From an uncultured Collinsella sp. (lineage in GTDB: Bacteria > Actinomycetota > Coriobacteriia > Coriobacteriales > Coriobacteriaceae), in NCBI GenBank assembly GCA_900549215.1, contig URNJ01000012.1:1-20492 (forward strand): 20,492 nucleotides of DNA. The letters run 5' to 3'. Of the stretch, positions 1 to 7,040 are shown in pieces. The translations under genes and the position numbers were made by a program. A model generated the notes under the pieces. It was not told the origin of the DNA. It did not search any database and was given only the letters and a program-made list of their open reading frames with translations. Numbering within the stretch: the first letter of the stretch is position 1; the number at the start of each line of letters is the position of its first letter.

Positions 1-26
1 TCAAGGATCAGCTTCTTGGTTGCCAT
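1..26 (-). CDS. Start of a probable nucleoside hydrolase (partial, cut by window edge)
   Basis: Only eight complete codons are visible, reading MATKKLIL and then the first two bases of a GA- codon, which fits the hydrophobic first strand that precedes the Asp-rich Ca2+/ribose site of inosine-uridine nucleoside hydrolases (MxxKxILDxDxGxDD). A GGAG ribosome binding site lies just upstream at about 34-37. The start is 30 bases after the stop of the ribokinase gene on the same strand, so the two are probably co-transcribed. A nucleoside hydrolase next to ribokinase would make metabolic sense: one frees ribose from nucleosides and the other phosphorylates it. With so few residues the start codon is well supported, but the family assignment is only a guess from the N-terminus and the neighbour. 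Confidence 0.5.
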
Positions 27-56
27 TGTTCTACTCCGCTTCTCCGTCTTTATCGT

Positions 57-1019
57 TTAACCAAACCAATGTTCAACTTCGGCGCGCGTGGGAATCGATT
101 GCTGAGCGCCCAGGCGCGACACCGTCACTGCCGAGGCGCGAGCGCCCGCGGCCATGCACTCAAAGAGCGGCAAGCCCTCTAGGCGAGCCGCCGCCAACGC
201 GCCGATAAACGTATCGCCGGCGGCCGTGGTATCGACTACCGTACTCGAAAGTGCCGGCATGCGCAGCAGCTCACCGCCATCGCCGAGCGTAACCGAGCCG
301 GCACCGCCCAACGTGATGACCGCAGCCCCGGCACCCTTGTCGAGCAGCGCATTGAGCGCGGCGACGCAACTCACATCATCCGTGGGCAGAATGCCCGTCA
401 GAACCTGGCACTCGGTCTCGTTGGGACAGACCAGGTCGACCGCAGGCCAGACCTCCGCAGGCAGCTCGCAGGCAGGCGCCGGATTAAAGACCGTATAGAA
501 CCCCAGCTCGCGAGCGCAAACAAGCGCCTCGGCCGTCGCTGCAAGGTCACATTCGCCCTGGGCGATAAAGACGCTTCCGGCAGCCGGGGCAATCTCGCTG
601 GCGTCGCCGTCGAGCTCATGGGCCACCAGACGCCTCAGCGCGCGGGCAACGTCCGCGCCCGCAAGCGCATGGTTGGCGCCCGGTGACAGTACGATGCGGT
701 TGTCGCCCTCGCAGCGAATGATGGTCGCCGTTCCCGTCTCCACGTCATCGCGATGCACTACAAAGTCACAGTCCACGCCGGTGTCTTGGAGCCCCACCAC
801 GAGCGATGCGCCGAACGCGTCGCGACCGACCGCGCCGATCATGTGCGTGCACGCGCCCATACGCGCGGCAGCTACGGCCTGATTGGCGCCCTTGCCGCCG
901 GCGTTGGTGATAAACCCGCTGCCGCCGACGGTCTCGCCCGCACGCGGTATGCGCTCGCACGCCACCGAAAGGTCCATGTTCATGCTGCCGAACACCGCAA
1001 CGATGCCGCGATCTGCCAT
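57..1019 (-). CDS. rbsK: Ribokinase (PfkB family)
   Basis: Cytoplasmic kinase that converts D-ribose plus ATP to ribose 5-phosphate. The 320-residue product has the usual family length. It starts with the nucleotide-fold strand IVAVFGSMNMDL, carries the first PfkB signature GGKGANQA around residue 41, the NPAPA segment typical of ribokinases, a PNETE motif, and the second PfkB signature DTTAAGDTF with the catalytic Asp. The DTTAAGD form is the one I recall from E. coli RbsK. The start at 1019 is chosen over the ATG at 1073 because a GAGGAGG site lies 5 bases upstream and the protein then begins just ahead of the conserved first strand. It is the first gene of a minus-strand unit leading into the probable nucleoside hydrolase. 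A deoxyribokinase or another sugar kinase of the family is possible, but the motifs favour ribose. Confidence 0.9.
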   Translation of the reverse strand: MADRGIVAVFGSMNMDLSVACERIPRAGETVGGSGFITNAGGKGANQAVAAARMGACTHMIGAVGRDAFGASLVVGLQDTGVDCDFVVHRDDVETGTATIIRCEGDNRIVLSPGANHALAGADVARALRRLVAHELDGDASEIAPAAGSVFIAQGECDLAATAEALVCARELGFYTVFNPAPACELPAEVWPAVDLVCPNETECQVLTGILPTDDVSCVAALNALLDKGAGAAVITLGGAGSVTLGDGGELLRMPALSSTVVDTTAAGDTFIGALAAARLEGLPLFECMAAGARASAVTVSRLGAQQSIPTRAEVEHWFG

Positions 1020-1161
1020 GGAAACCTCCTCATCTGCGGGCCTTATGCCCACCGCCAGCCGTCGATCGTGCACTCTCGCACCCCCTATAACTTTAGTTCA
1101 CTTTGATGTGGACGCGCGCTTGAGCTTGCGCCAGCAGCAAGCATTCACAGGAGCAGGCAGC

Positions 1162-1167
1162 TACAAT
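1162..1167 (+). promoter_or_regulatory. -10 element of the acyltransferase gene
   Basis: TACAAT lies 39 bases upstream of the ATG at 1207, which gives a leader of about 33 bases. No convincing -35 hexamer is seen at 16-18 bases upstream, so this is a moderate call. It sits in the 187-base divergent region between ribokinase and the acyltransferase. Confidence 0.45.
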
Positions 1168-1206
1168 GAAGGCGTGCTGATTATTCTCGTCATTGGATGA
1201 TGTTTT

Positions 1207-2964
1207 ATGGAACAACTCTCGCAATCGGGCTCGCGCGGTCGACGCCGCACGGGCAACGAGCCGGCGCCGCACGAACGCGTGAAGGGCGAACGCCGTGCCA
1301 ACGAACCGCGACGCACCGTGAGCCCCCATCGTGCTTCTGCCAACAACGCGGGCCGCGCCAACACTCCCGCCGCGGAGCAGACGCCTGCTCGCCCCAAATC
1401 CCGCTACATCCCTGCCCTTGACGGCCTGCGTACGCTCGCCGTCGTCGCGGTGGTGCTCTATCACCTTAACCTCACGTGGGCGCAGGGCGGTCTGCTCGGC
1501 GTCACGATCTTCTTTGTGCTTTCGGGCTATCTGATCACGCGCTTGCTGCTCAACGAAGTCGCTAAGACCGGCCGCATCGACCTCAAGAGCTTCTGGATTC
1601 GCCGCATCCGTCGCCTGGTCCCCGCCGTGGTAACCGTCGTGGTGGTGACCTGCGCGCTGTGCACCGTCTTCAACCACGTGATGCTCACCAAAATGCGCCC
1701 CGACATCTTGCCGTCGCTGCTGTTCTTTAACAACTGGTGGCAGATTGCTCAAAACGTCTCGTACTTCAATGCTCTGGGCGACCCCTCACCGCTCACGCAC
1801 TTTTGGTCGCTTGCCATCGAGGAACAGTTCTACCTGATTTGGCCGCCGCTGCTGTTTGCCATGGTATCCATGCATGTGAGCAAGCCCAACACGCGCCGCG
1901 TGGTCCTGGGCCTTGCCGCGGTATCTGCCCTCGCCATGATGGTGCTTTACAACCCTGCCGCCGACCCCAGCCGCGTGTACTACGGCACCGACACCCGCGT
2001 GTTCTCGCTGCTGCTGGGTGCCTGGATGGCCTTTATCCCCGATCGCGACCTGGCGCCGGTGCGTCTCGCTCATCGTTTGGGGCTCAATCGCCTGGCTGGC
2101 GCCGCCAAGCACGGCAAGAACGCCGAGGGCAAACCTGGCGAGAAGGCCGACGAAGCAGCCGAGACCGCCCCGGCACAGCCGAGCGCCCTCGTGCGTTTTT
2201 GGTCCTCGCCCGCATCCATCGATGTGTTGGGCGTCGTGGGTCTGGTTGGCCTTGCCGCCATGGTCGCGCTCACCAACGGCTACACCGCCTTCCAGTATCG
2301 CGGAGGCACGCTGCTGTGCTCGATCCTCACGCTCATGGTCATCGCGGCCTGCGTGCAGCCCCAGGGAATGGTTGCCCGCGCGCTATCCGCCGAGCCGCTC
2401 GTGTGGGTTGGCAAGCGCTCCTACAGCATCTACCTGTGGCACTATCCGCTGCTGCTCCTCATGAACCCGGTCGCCAACATCAACGATACGCCGTGGTGGC
2501 AGTACATTTTGCAGGTGTTGTTGGTGGTCGCCGTGGCAGAGTGCTGCTATCGCTTTATCGAGACTCCGTTTAGGAAGGGCGCCTTTGGGCGCACCGTCGC
2601 CGAATTCCGCGATGGCACCACCACGCCCGCCAACTGGGCACGCACGCACATCCCTGTCTGCGCAGCCTGCGCTGTCGTGTTGGTCGTTGCACTGGGCGGC
2701 CTGATCTTTGTGCCCGAGACGTCTGCGCTGAGCGGCGAGGGCGCCGAAGTTCTGAACAAGGAAGCCAAGAACACCGCGCCCACCGACCAGCAGGCGGCCG
2801 ACGACACCGACAAGGACAACGACGGCTTCCCCGATGGCTCCTACGATCTGCTTATGATCGGCGACTCCGCGTCCCTGCGTGGCGGCTGGTTGGTAGGGAT
2901 GTGCCCCCTTTGCCGGCTTCCTCCCCCCCAGCCATATCGATGCCGAAAAGGGCCGCCAGTTTGA
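1207..2964 (+). CDS. Acyltransferase-3 / SGNH membrane O-acetyltransferase, OatA-like (frame broken at C-terminus)
   Basis: Integral membrane acyltransferase of the OafA/OatA type, which moves acyl groups across the membrane onto cell-envelope glycans. Residues 1-66 form a hydrophilic, Arg/Pro-rich cytoplasmic tail. The acyltransferase-3 domain begins at IPALDGLRT, with the family R-x10-H pair at Arg75 and His86, then FFVLSGYLIT (102-111), RRIRRLVPA (132-140) and HFWSLAIEEQFYLIWP. About ten membrane segments follow. The extracytoplasmic SGNH esterase domain opens with MIGDS (nucleophile Ser554), after which this frame degenerates and stops at 2964. The missing part of the esterase (LGTNG and DGTH blocks) continues in another frame to 3439. 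Peptidoglycan, teichoic acid or capsule could be the acceptor; the sequence does not say which. Confidence 0.82.
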   Translation: MEQLSQSGSRGRRRTGNEPAPHERVKGERRANEPRRTVSPHRASANNAGRANTPAAEQTPARPKSRYIPALDGLRTLAVVAVVLYHLNLTWAQGGLLGVTIFFVLSGYLITRLLLNEVAKTGRIDLKSFWIRRIRRLVPAVVTVVVVTCALCTVFNHVMLTKMRPDILPSLLFFNNWWQIAQNVSYFNALGDPSPLTHFWSLAIEEQFYLIWPPLLFAMVSMHVSKPNTRRVVLGLAAVSALAMMVLYNPAADPSRVYYGTDTRVFSLLLGAWMAFIPDRDLAPVRLAHRLGLNRLAGAAKHGKNAEGKPGEKADEAAETAPAQPSALVRFWSSPASIDVLGVVGLVGLAAMVALTNGYTAFQYRGGTLLCSILTLMVIAACVQPQGMVARALSAEPLVWVGKRSYSIYLWHYPLLLLMNPVANINDTPWWQYILQVLLVVAVAECCYRFIETPFRKGAFGRTVAEFRDGTTTPANWARTHIPVCAACAVVLVVALGGLIFVPETSALSGEGAEVLNKEAKNTAPTDQQAADDTDKDNDGFPDGSYDLLMIGDSASLRGGWLVGMCPLCRLPPPQPYRCRKGPPV

Positions 2965-3439
2965 TGCGGGGCGCGCGACATTTGAGGGCTATATCCAGCA
3001 GAACCTTGCCGGCAAGATCGTGGTCTTTGCCCTGGGCACCAACGGCTTGGTAACCGACGACCAGATCGACGCCATCATGGCCGATGCGGGAGATAAGCGT
3101 ATTGTGGTGTTTGTGAACACGCGCAGCCCGCAGCCGTGGGTTGGCTCTACCAACCAGGCCATCGCCAACGCCGCCACGCGCTACAAGAACGTGCGCGTTA
3201 TCGACTGGTACGGATACAGCGCCAACCGCAACGACCTGTTCGATGGCGATGGCACGCACCTATCGACCACTGGCGTGACTGAGTACCTCAACTTGATCCA
3301 CGACGCAGTCAAGAAGGACCTGCCCGTGCATCCCGAGGATCACGTCAACGATCCGCAGCCGGCAGCCGTCAAGTCTGCCACCGATGCGCTCGTCAATGCG
3401 CTCGCTCTCAAGCCGCACAAGCTGGGCACCGACAAGTAG
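2897..3439 (+). pseudogene. Displaced C-terminal SGNH domain of the OatA-like acyltransferase
   Basis: This open stretch is in the +2 frame while the upstream gene is in +1. From 2930 it reads SHIDAEKGRQFDAG and continues through VVFALGTNG (SGNH block with the Asn) and DGDGTHLSTTGV (block V Asp and His), so it carries the rest of the catalytic triad of the domain whose GDS block lies at the end of the preceding frame. It has no ribosome binding site or sensible start of its own. Removing one C from the seven-C run at 2923-2929 joins the two frames into a protein of roughly 740 residues. Whether the shift is a sequencing or assembly error, a fixed mutation or a phase-variable tract cannot be told from one sequence. 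Confidence 0.75.
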
Positions 3440-3494
3440 CAGCAAACAACCCAAAATCACTCTTTTAGAGCCGGCCCCAAGAGGTCGCGGGCAA

Positions 3495-3527
3495 AAACAG
3501 CCCGCAGCCCATCGCTGCGGCCTGTTT
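3495..3527. terminator. Bidirectional hairpin terminator between convergent genes
   Basis: The stem is AAACAG, a C/C mismatch, then CCGCAGC with loop CCATC, returning as GCTGCGG, mismatch, CTGTTT. Read on the minus strand it is followed by a run of five T, which suits the NRAMP-like gene ending at 3545. On the plus strand the T run is only three, so termination of the acyltransferase is less certain. Outer arms CTCTTTT (3460-3466) and AAAAGAG (3535-3541) could lengthen the structure. Confidence 0.7.
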
Positions 3528-3544
3528 GGAGTCCAAAAGAGGCG

Positions 3545-4807
3545 CTAAGCGCTGTAACCCATCGCCTGCAGAACAAACATGACGACCGTGAGCACCGTAA
3601 TCACACCGATAGTCGCCCAAGTGAGCACATTCCACACGCGGCCGTTGCGGTTAGTGCCCATAATGTGACGGTCAGCGGCAATAACCACCTGGAACACCAG
3701 AACCACGGGCAGTAGCACGCCATTGATGACCTGCGAGGTCATCATAATCTGGAACAGATCGACGCCGGGCATAAGCACCAGCACGGCAGAGATACCGATG
3801 ATGGCCGTAATGATGCCGCGATAGACCGGGGCCTCGTCCCAGCTGCGGTCGGCACCGCGCTCCCAGCCAAATGCCTCGCAGATAGCGCTCGACGTAACGC
3901 CCGGCAGCACGCAGGCAGCCAAGAAGCTCGCCGCGACCAGGCCCGAGGCAAACAGTACCGTGGACCACTGACCCGCAATAGGCTCCAGCGCACGGGCAGC
4001 ATCGGCAGCATCGCTAATCTGAATGCCCGCCGGGAACAACACCGTACCGGTCGTGATGATAATAAAGCCGGCAATGACATCGGCGGCAAGCGAGCCGCTC
4101 ACGGTATCGATGCGCTGCAGCACGATATCGTCCTCGCCCGCGTTCTTGTCGACCACGTTGTTCTGCGCCAAGAAAATCATCCACGGCGCGATGGTGGTAC
4201 CGATCGTTGCGACCACGAGCGACACGTAGCTGGGGTCATTTTGAATGTTAGGCACGACCAGGTCGACCGCGACCTCACCCCAGTTGGGGCCAGCCATAAA
4301 CGCGGCGACAATATAGGTCACGAACACGCAGCTCACCAGCAGCAGAATCTTCTCGATGCGCTGGAAACTACCCGACATGGTAAGCATCCACACCAGCAGC
4401 GCTACCAACGGCACCGAGATGCTCGCCGGCACGCCAAAGAGAGCAAGGCCGCTGGCGATGCCCGCGAACTCCGAAATGGTCACAGCCGTGTTGGCGATCA
4501 ACAGCGCCGCCATAGCAAGTACACTCTTGCGCACGCCAAAGCGCTCGCGAATGAGCGATGCCAGGCCCTTGCCCGTGACGCAGCCGCAGCGCGCCGCGGT
4601 CTCCTGCGTCACGATGAGCAGCACAGTCATGACGGGAAGCATCCAGAGCATCTTGTAGCCATAGCTGGCGCCCGCGCTGGAATACGTTGCAATGCCGCCG
4701 GCGTCATTGCCCGAAAGCGCCGCCAACAGACCGGGACCCATAGCGCCAAAGATGGCCGCGATGGTCAACTTTTGCTTGGTGCCCGACTTTTGCTTGGTAT
4801 TTTGCAC
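3545..4807 (-). CDS. NRAMP-family transporter of the magnesium (NRMT) type
   Basis: Integral membrane metal-ion transporter of 420 residues with about eleven helices. The first helix carries GPGLLAALSGNDAGG, where canonical proton-coupled Mn2+/Fe2+ NRAMP proteins have DPGN; here Asp35 is kept but Pro and Asn are replaced by Ala36 and Gly38. Helix 6 reads IAPWMIFLAQ, with Ala207-Pro208-Trp209 in place of the usual Met-Pro-His, so the metal-binding Met is gone. Loss of that Met is, as I recall, the hallmark of NRAMP-related magnesium transporters described from Eggerthella lenta. The start is taken as the GTG at 4807, because it lies 8 bases after the stop of the upstream gene with AGGTGG ahead of it; a start at 4870 would overlap that gene. 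The pairing with an MgtE_N/CBS protein supports Mg2+ as substrate. MntH-like manganese uptake is less likely. Confidence 0.85.
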   Translation of the reverse strand: MQNTKQKSGTKQKLTIAAIFGAMGPGLLAALSGNDAGGIATYSSAGASYGYKMLWMLPVMTVLLIVTQETAARCGCVTGKGLASLIRERFGVRKSVLAMAALLIANTAVTISEFAGIASGLALFGVPASISVPLVALLVWMLTMSGSFQRIEKILLLVSCVFVTYIVAAFMAGPNWGEVAVDLVVPNIQNDPSYVSLVVATIGTTIAPWMIFLAQNNVVDKNAGEDDIVLQRIDTVSGSLAADVIAGFIIITTGTVLFPAGIQISDAADAARALEPIAGQWSTVLFASGLVAASFLAACVLPGVTSSAICEAFGWERGADRSWDEAPVYRGIITAIIGISAVLVLMPGVDLFQIMMTSQVINGVLLPVVLVFQVVIAADRHIMGTNRNGRVWNVLTWATIGVITVLTVVMFVLQAMGYSA

Positions 4808-4815
4808 GCGACCAC

Positions 4816-6660
4816 CTAGCCCATGACCGACATGGCGAGCAGCACCGCAGCGGCGCAGTACGCCACGCACGAGATCATGACGGCAACAACGTTCATGGCG
4901 GTGCCCGACGTGTTGAGGTCATGCTCGTCACGCCAGAACAGCACCATCAGGTAAATCACGGCGCTCATGTTGCCAACTAGGCAAATGATGGCAGCGATAT
5001 TAAAGCACCCGGTAAAGAGTTGCTCCTCAAACATGGGCGCATCGGGGAACGCAGCGGTGCGCACCAGCTGGGCGCACAGGTAGGTCACGAGTGACAGAAT
5101 CAGGCCCATGCCCGTGCTCTGGAAGAAGAACCCCAGATACGGCTTGGGCTCGTCGTCGTGACCGTCATACTCCAAGAAGTAGTTCTTGACGAACGACACC
5201 ATGCGCGAGGCCGCCAGCAGCACGAGCGGCATGGCGCACATGGGGAACACCACCAGATGCGCGGATCCGAGCGCCGTCCCCAGCACGGTCGCCATGATGC
5301 ACGACGCGATGCCCCATACAACAACCCAGTACTGGCGATGCACGAACCAGCTGAGCACGTTCGTCGAGTCATCCGACGCGCTATCGCCCGAGCCGACACC
5401 GGCGATCTGCAGGTCCTCCTGATGCTCCTCGGCGATAACGTCCATGGCGTCGTCGAAGGTCACGATACCCAGGATATGACGGTTCTCGTCGCAGACAGGG
5501 ATGGCAACCAGGTCGTACTTGGTCATCTCGTCCGTCACGTCTTCCTGGTCCTCGTCGGGCGACACATAGACCAGGTCGCGATAGGCCAGCTGACCCAGCG
5601 TGGCGTCGCGGTCGGCTACGATCAGCGTGCGCAGCGAAAGCACGCCGGTCAGCATGCCGCTCGGATCCTCGGTATAGACGTAGTAGACGCTCTCGAAGTC
5701 CTCGTCGAGCTCGCGAATCGCCTCGATGGCGTCACCGACCGTTGCCGTGGCGGGCAGGGAGACAAACTCCGAGGTCATGATGCGGCCGGCGGTGTTGTCC
5801 TCGTAGCCCAGCAGATTACGAATCGCCTTCTCCTCCTTGACGCCCATCAGGCGCAGGAGCTTCTCGGCCTTCTCATAATCGAGTTCGTCGATCAGGTCGG
5901 CAGCGTCGTCCGGGTCCATCATGGCCAGCATCGACGATGCGTCGGTATCGGACAGGCCCTCGAGCATCTCGGTCATAAGCTCGTCGTCATCGAACTCCGA
6001 GATGGCCTCGGCGGCCTGTGCCGTATCGAGCTGCGCGAACACCTGCGCGCGCAGGCGCGGGTCGAGCTGCTCGATAATGTCGGCAATGTCGGCAGGATGC
6101 AGCTCGCCAAGCGTCTTGTGCGACACCGAGAGCTGGATGTTCTTAGTCGAGCGATCGAGCAGGTCCATGTAAGACCAGGCGATAATGTCCTCGCTGAGCG
6201 GTTTGCCCAGATGCTTCATAAAGCCCTCGACGACATGCTCGAGTGTGGGGCTGATCGCGCGCAGCAGACCGCGGGCGCCGACCTCGGCACCCAGCAGGCG
6301 CAGCTGATTTTCGCCCGACATGGAAAACTTGATGTCGTTTACGCGCACGACCTTCATGCCCTGCGTGTCGACAATCTGCTTGTTAAGCACGTCGCGGGCA
6401 AGCAAGAGTTCGGTCGGCTGCAAGTACGAAAAACGGATTTCGGTGGCCGACGTCTTAAGGTGTACGCCCGTCTCGTCGATACGGTCGACCCATTTGCGCC
6501 AGCTGATCATAAACGGCGTCTTGCCGGGACCGCGGAACGCGAGCGACGTCACGTGCGGAAAAACTTCGCCGGTTGCAATGCCAAAATCGTTAACCACGCC
6601 GAGCTTTTCGCCGTCGACGTCCAAGACCGGCAATTTGAGCATCTCACTCAGATAATTCAA
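4816..6660 (-). CDS. PRC-barrel / MgtE_N / CBS-pair membrane protein, magnesium-transport related
   Basis: A 614-residue protein. Residues 1-150 look like two PRC-barrel-type beta domains (LPVLDVDGEKLGVVND and a second around 90-130). Residues 185-290 match the MgtE N-terminal superhelical domain (HPADIADIIEQLDP, DPDDAADLIDEL, LLGYEDNTAGRIMT). Residues 296-415 form a CBS pair (VYYVYTEDPSGMLTGVLSLRTLI and DLVAIPVCDENRHILGIVTFDDAMDVI). In MgtE these domains sense cytoplasmic Mg2+ and gate the pore. Residues 440-614 hold about five membrane helices, the same number as MgtE, but I do not see its GGNxGxQ motif or its DPA..SGP helix. The TTG start at 6660 is preceded by GGGGAG at 5-base spacing; ATG at 6642 is the alternative. 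The gene heads a two-gene operon with the NRAMP-like transporter. It may be a divergent channel or a sensor partner. Confidence 0.8.
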   Translation of the reverse strand: MNYLSEMLKLPVLDVDGEKLGVVNDFGIATGEVFPHVTSLAFRGPGKTPFMISWRKWVDRIDETGVHLKTSATEIRFSYLQPTELLLARDVLNKQIVDTQGMKVVRVNDIKFSMSGENQLRLLGAEVGARGLLRAISPTLEHVVEGFMKHLGKPLSEDIIAWSYMDLLDRSTKNIQLSVSHKTLGELHPADIADIIEQLDPRLRAQVFAQLDTAQAAEAISEFDDDELMTEMLEGLSDTDASSMLAMMDPDDAADLIDELDYEKAEKLLRLMGVKEEKAIRNLLGYEDNTAGRIMTSEFVSLPATATVGDAIEAIRELDEDFESVYYVYTEDPSGMLTGVLSLRTLIVADRDATLGQLAYRDLVYVSPDEDQEDVTDEMTKYDLVAIPVCDENRHILGIVTFDDAMDVIAEEHQEDLQIAGVGSGDSASDDSTNVLSWFVHRQYWVVVWGIASCIMATVLGTALGSAHLVVFPMCAMPLVLLAASRMVSFVKNYFLEYDGHDDEPKPYLGFFFQSTGMGLILSLVTYLCAQLVRTAAFPDAPMFEEQLFTGCFNIAAIICLVGNMSAVIYLMVLFWRDEHDLNTSGTAMNVVAVMISCVAYCAAAVLLAMSVMG

Positions 6661-6867
6661 TGGTGCTCCCCATCATTATTCCTGCGGACCGCGCGACCAT
6701 GCCGGCACGCAATCCGTGGACTTTTAGATATGTATACGCATGCGCGGGCGGCACGCCGCTCGGCACTTACACCCCGTGCATGCGCAGAAAGCACCTGCAT
6801 GGGGTCATCGACTGTATGGTCGAGGTTTGGATTTCACCTGTAACCTTTCTCTTGACCCTCATTAACC
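6661..6867 (-). promoter_or_regulatory. Structured 5' leader of the MgtE-like/NRAMP operon, candidate riboswitch
   Basis: On the minus-strand RNA a six-pair outer stem GGGUCA (6858-6853) with UGACCC (6807-6802) encloses two hairpins: GGUU (6845-6842)/AACC (6827-6824), and UCGAC/GUCGA (6823-6819 with 6812-6808, loop of six). This forms a three-way junction. The 3' strand of the outer stem overlaps by four bases an alternative hairpin, ACCCC-A-UGCA (6805-6796) with UGCA-C-GGGGU (6780-6771), so the two cannot coexist. A further perfect inverted repeat GCGGC-GU-GCCGC lies at 6759-6748. No U-run follows, so control of translation is more likely than termination. I could not match it to the M-box or yybP-ykoY consensus. 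Confidence 0.45.
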
Positions 6868-6873
6868 GCAGTA

Positions 6874-6879
6874 ACTATA
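6874..6879 (-). promoter_or_regulatory. -10 element of the MgtE-like/NRAMP operon
   Basis: TATAGT read on the minus strand. It would place the transcript start near 6867 and leave a leader of about 207 bases before the TTG at 6660. No strong -35 hexamer is apparent. The rest of the gap, 6885-7000, shows nothing recognisable to me. Confidence 0.4.
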
Positions 6880-7000
6880 GCATCAGCATCGCGCTGCGGC
6901 ACCGAATTTATGCGCTGCACATTGCAGGCATACCAAACGCTGACGTATCCGTGACATAGAGCCAGATGAGCACGGTGGGACAAAGCGATTAAGACCGCCC

Positions 7001-7040
7001 TAAACGACCAGTCGTTTAAGCACGTCCCCGATGGCTACTC
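7001..7040. repeat. REP-like palindromic repeat abutting a stop codon
   Basis: TAAACGAC-CA-GTCGTTTA (7001-7018) is a perfect 8-base inverted repeat, followed by AAGCACGTCCCCGATGGCTA (7018-7037), whose last three bases are the stop codon of the deacetylase-like gene. Positions 7007-7040 match 15579-15612 at 29 of 34 bases, although the two genes concerned are unrelated. It could also act as a 3' end stabiliser or weak terminator. Confidence 0.7.

Noticed and set aside
3545..4807. Manganese transporter MntH
   Set aside because: The family fold fits, but the DPGN and MPH metal-site motifs are replaced, which argues against Mn2+/Fe2+ specificity.
5158..6843. 561-codon open frame on the plus strand
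   Set aside because: Antisense to the MgtE_N/CBS gene and its leader, with a His/Arg/Val-rich sequence and no recognisable motif.
6661..6880. Canonical M-box magnesium riboswitch
   Set aside because: GGUGAGGCUCC and the AAGACGCCAAUGGG core were not found. Only a short GGGUCAA...AGGUGA resemblance exists, so the leader was reported as an unassigned structure instead.
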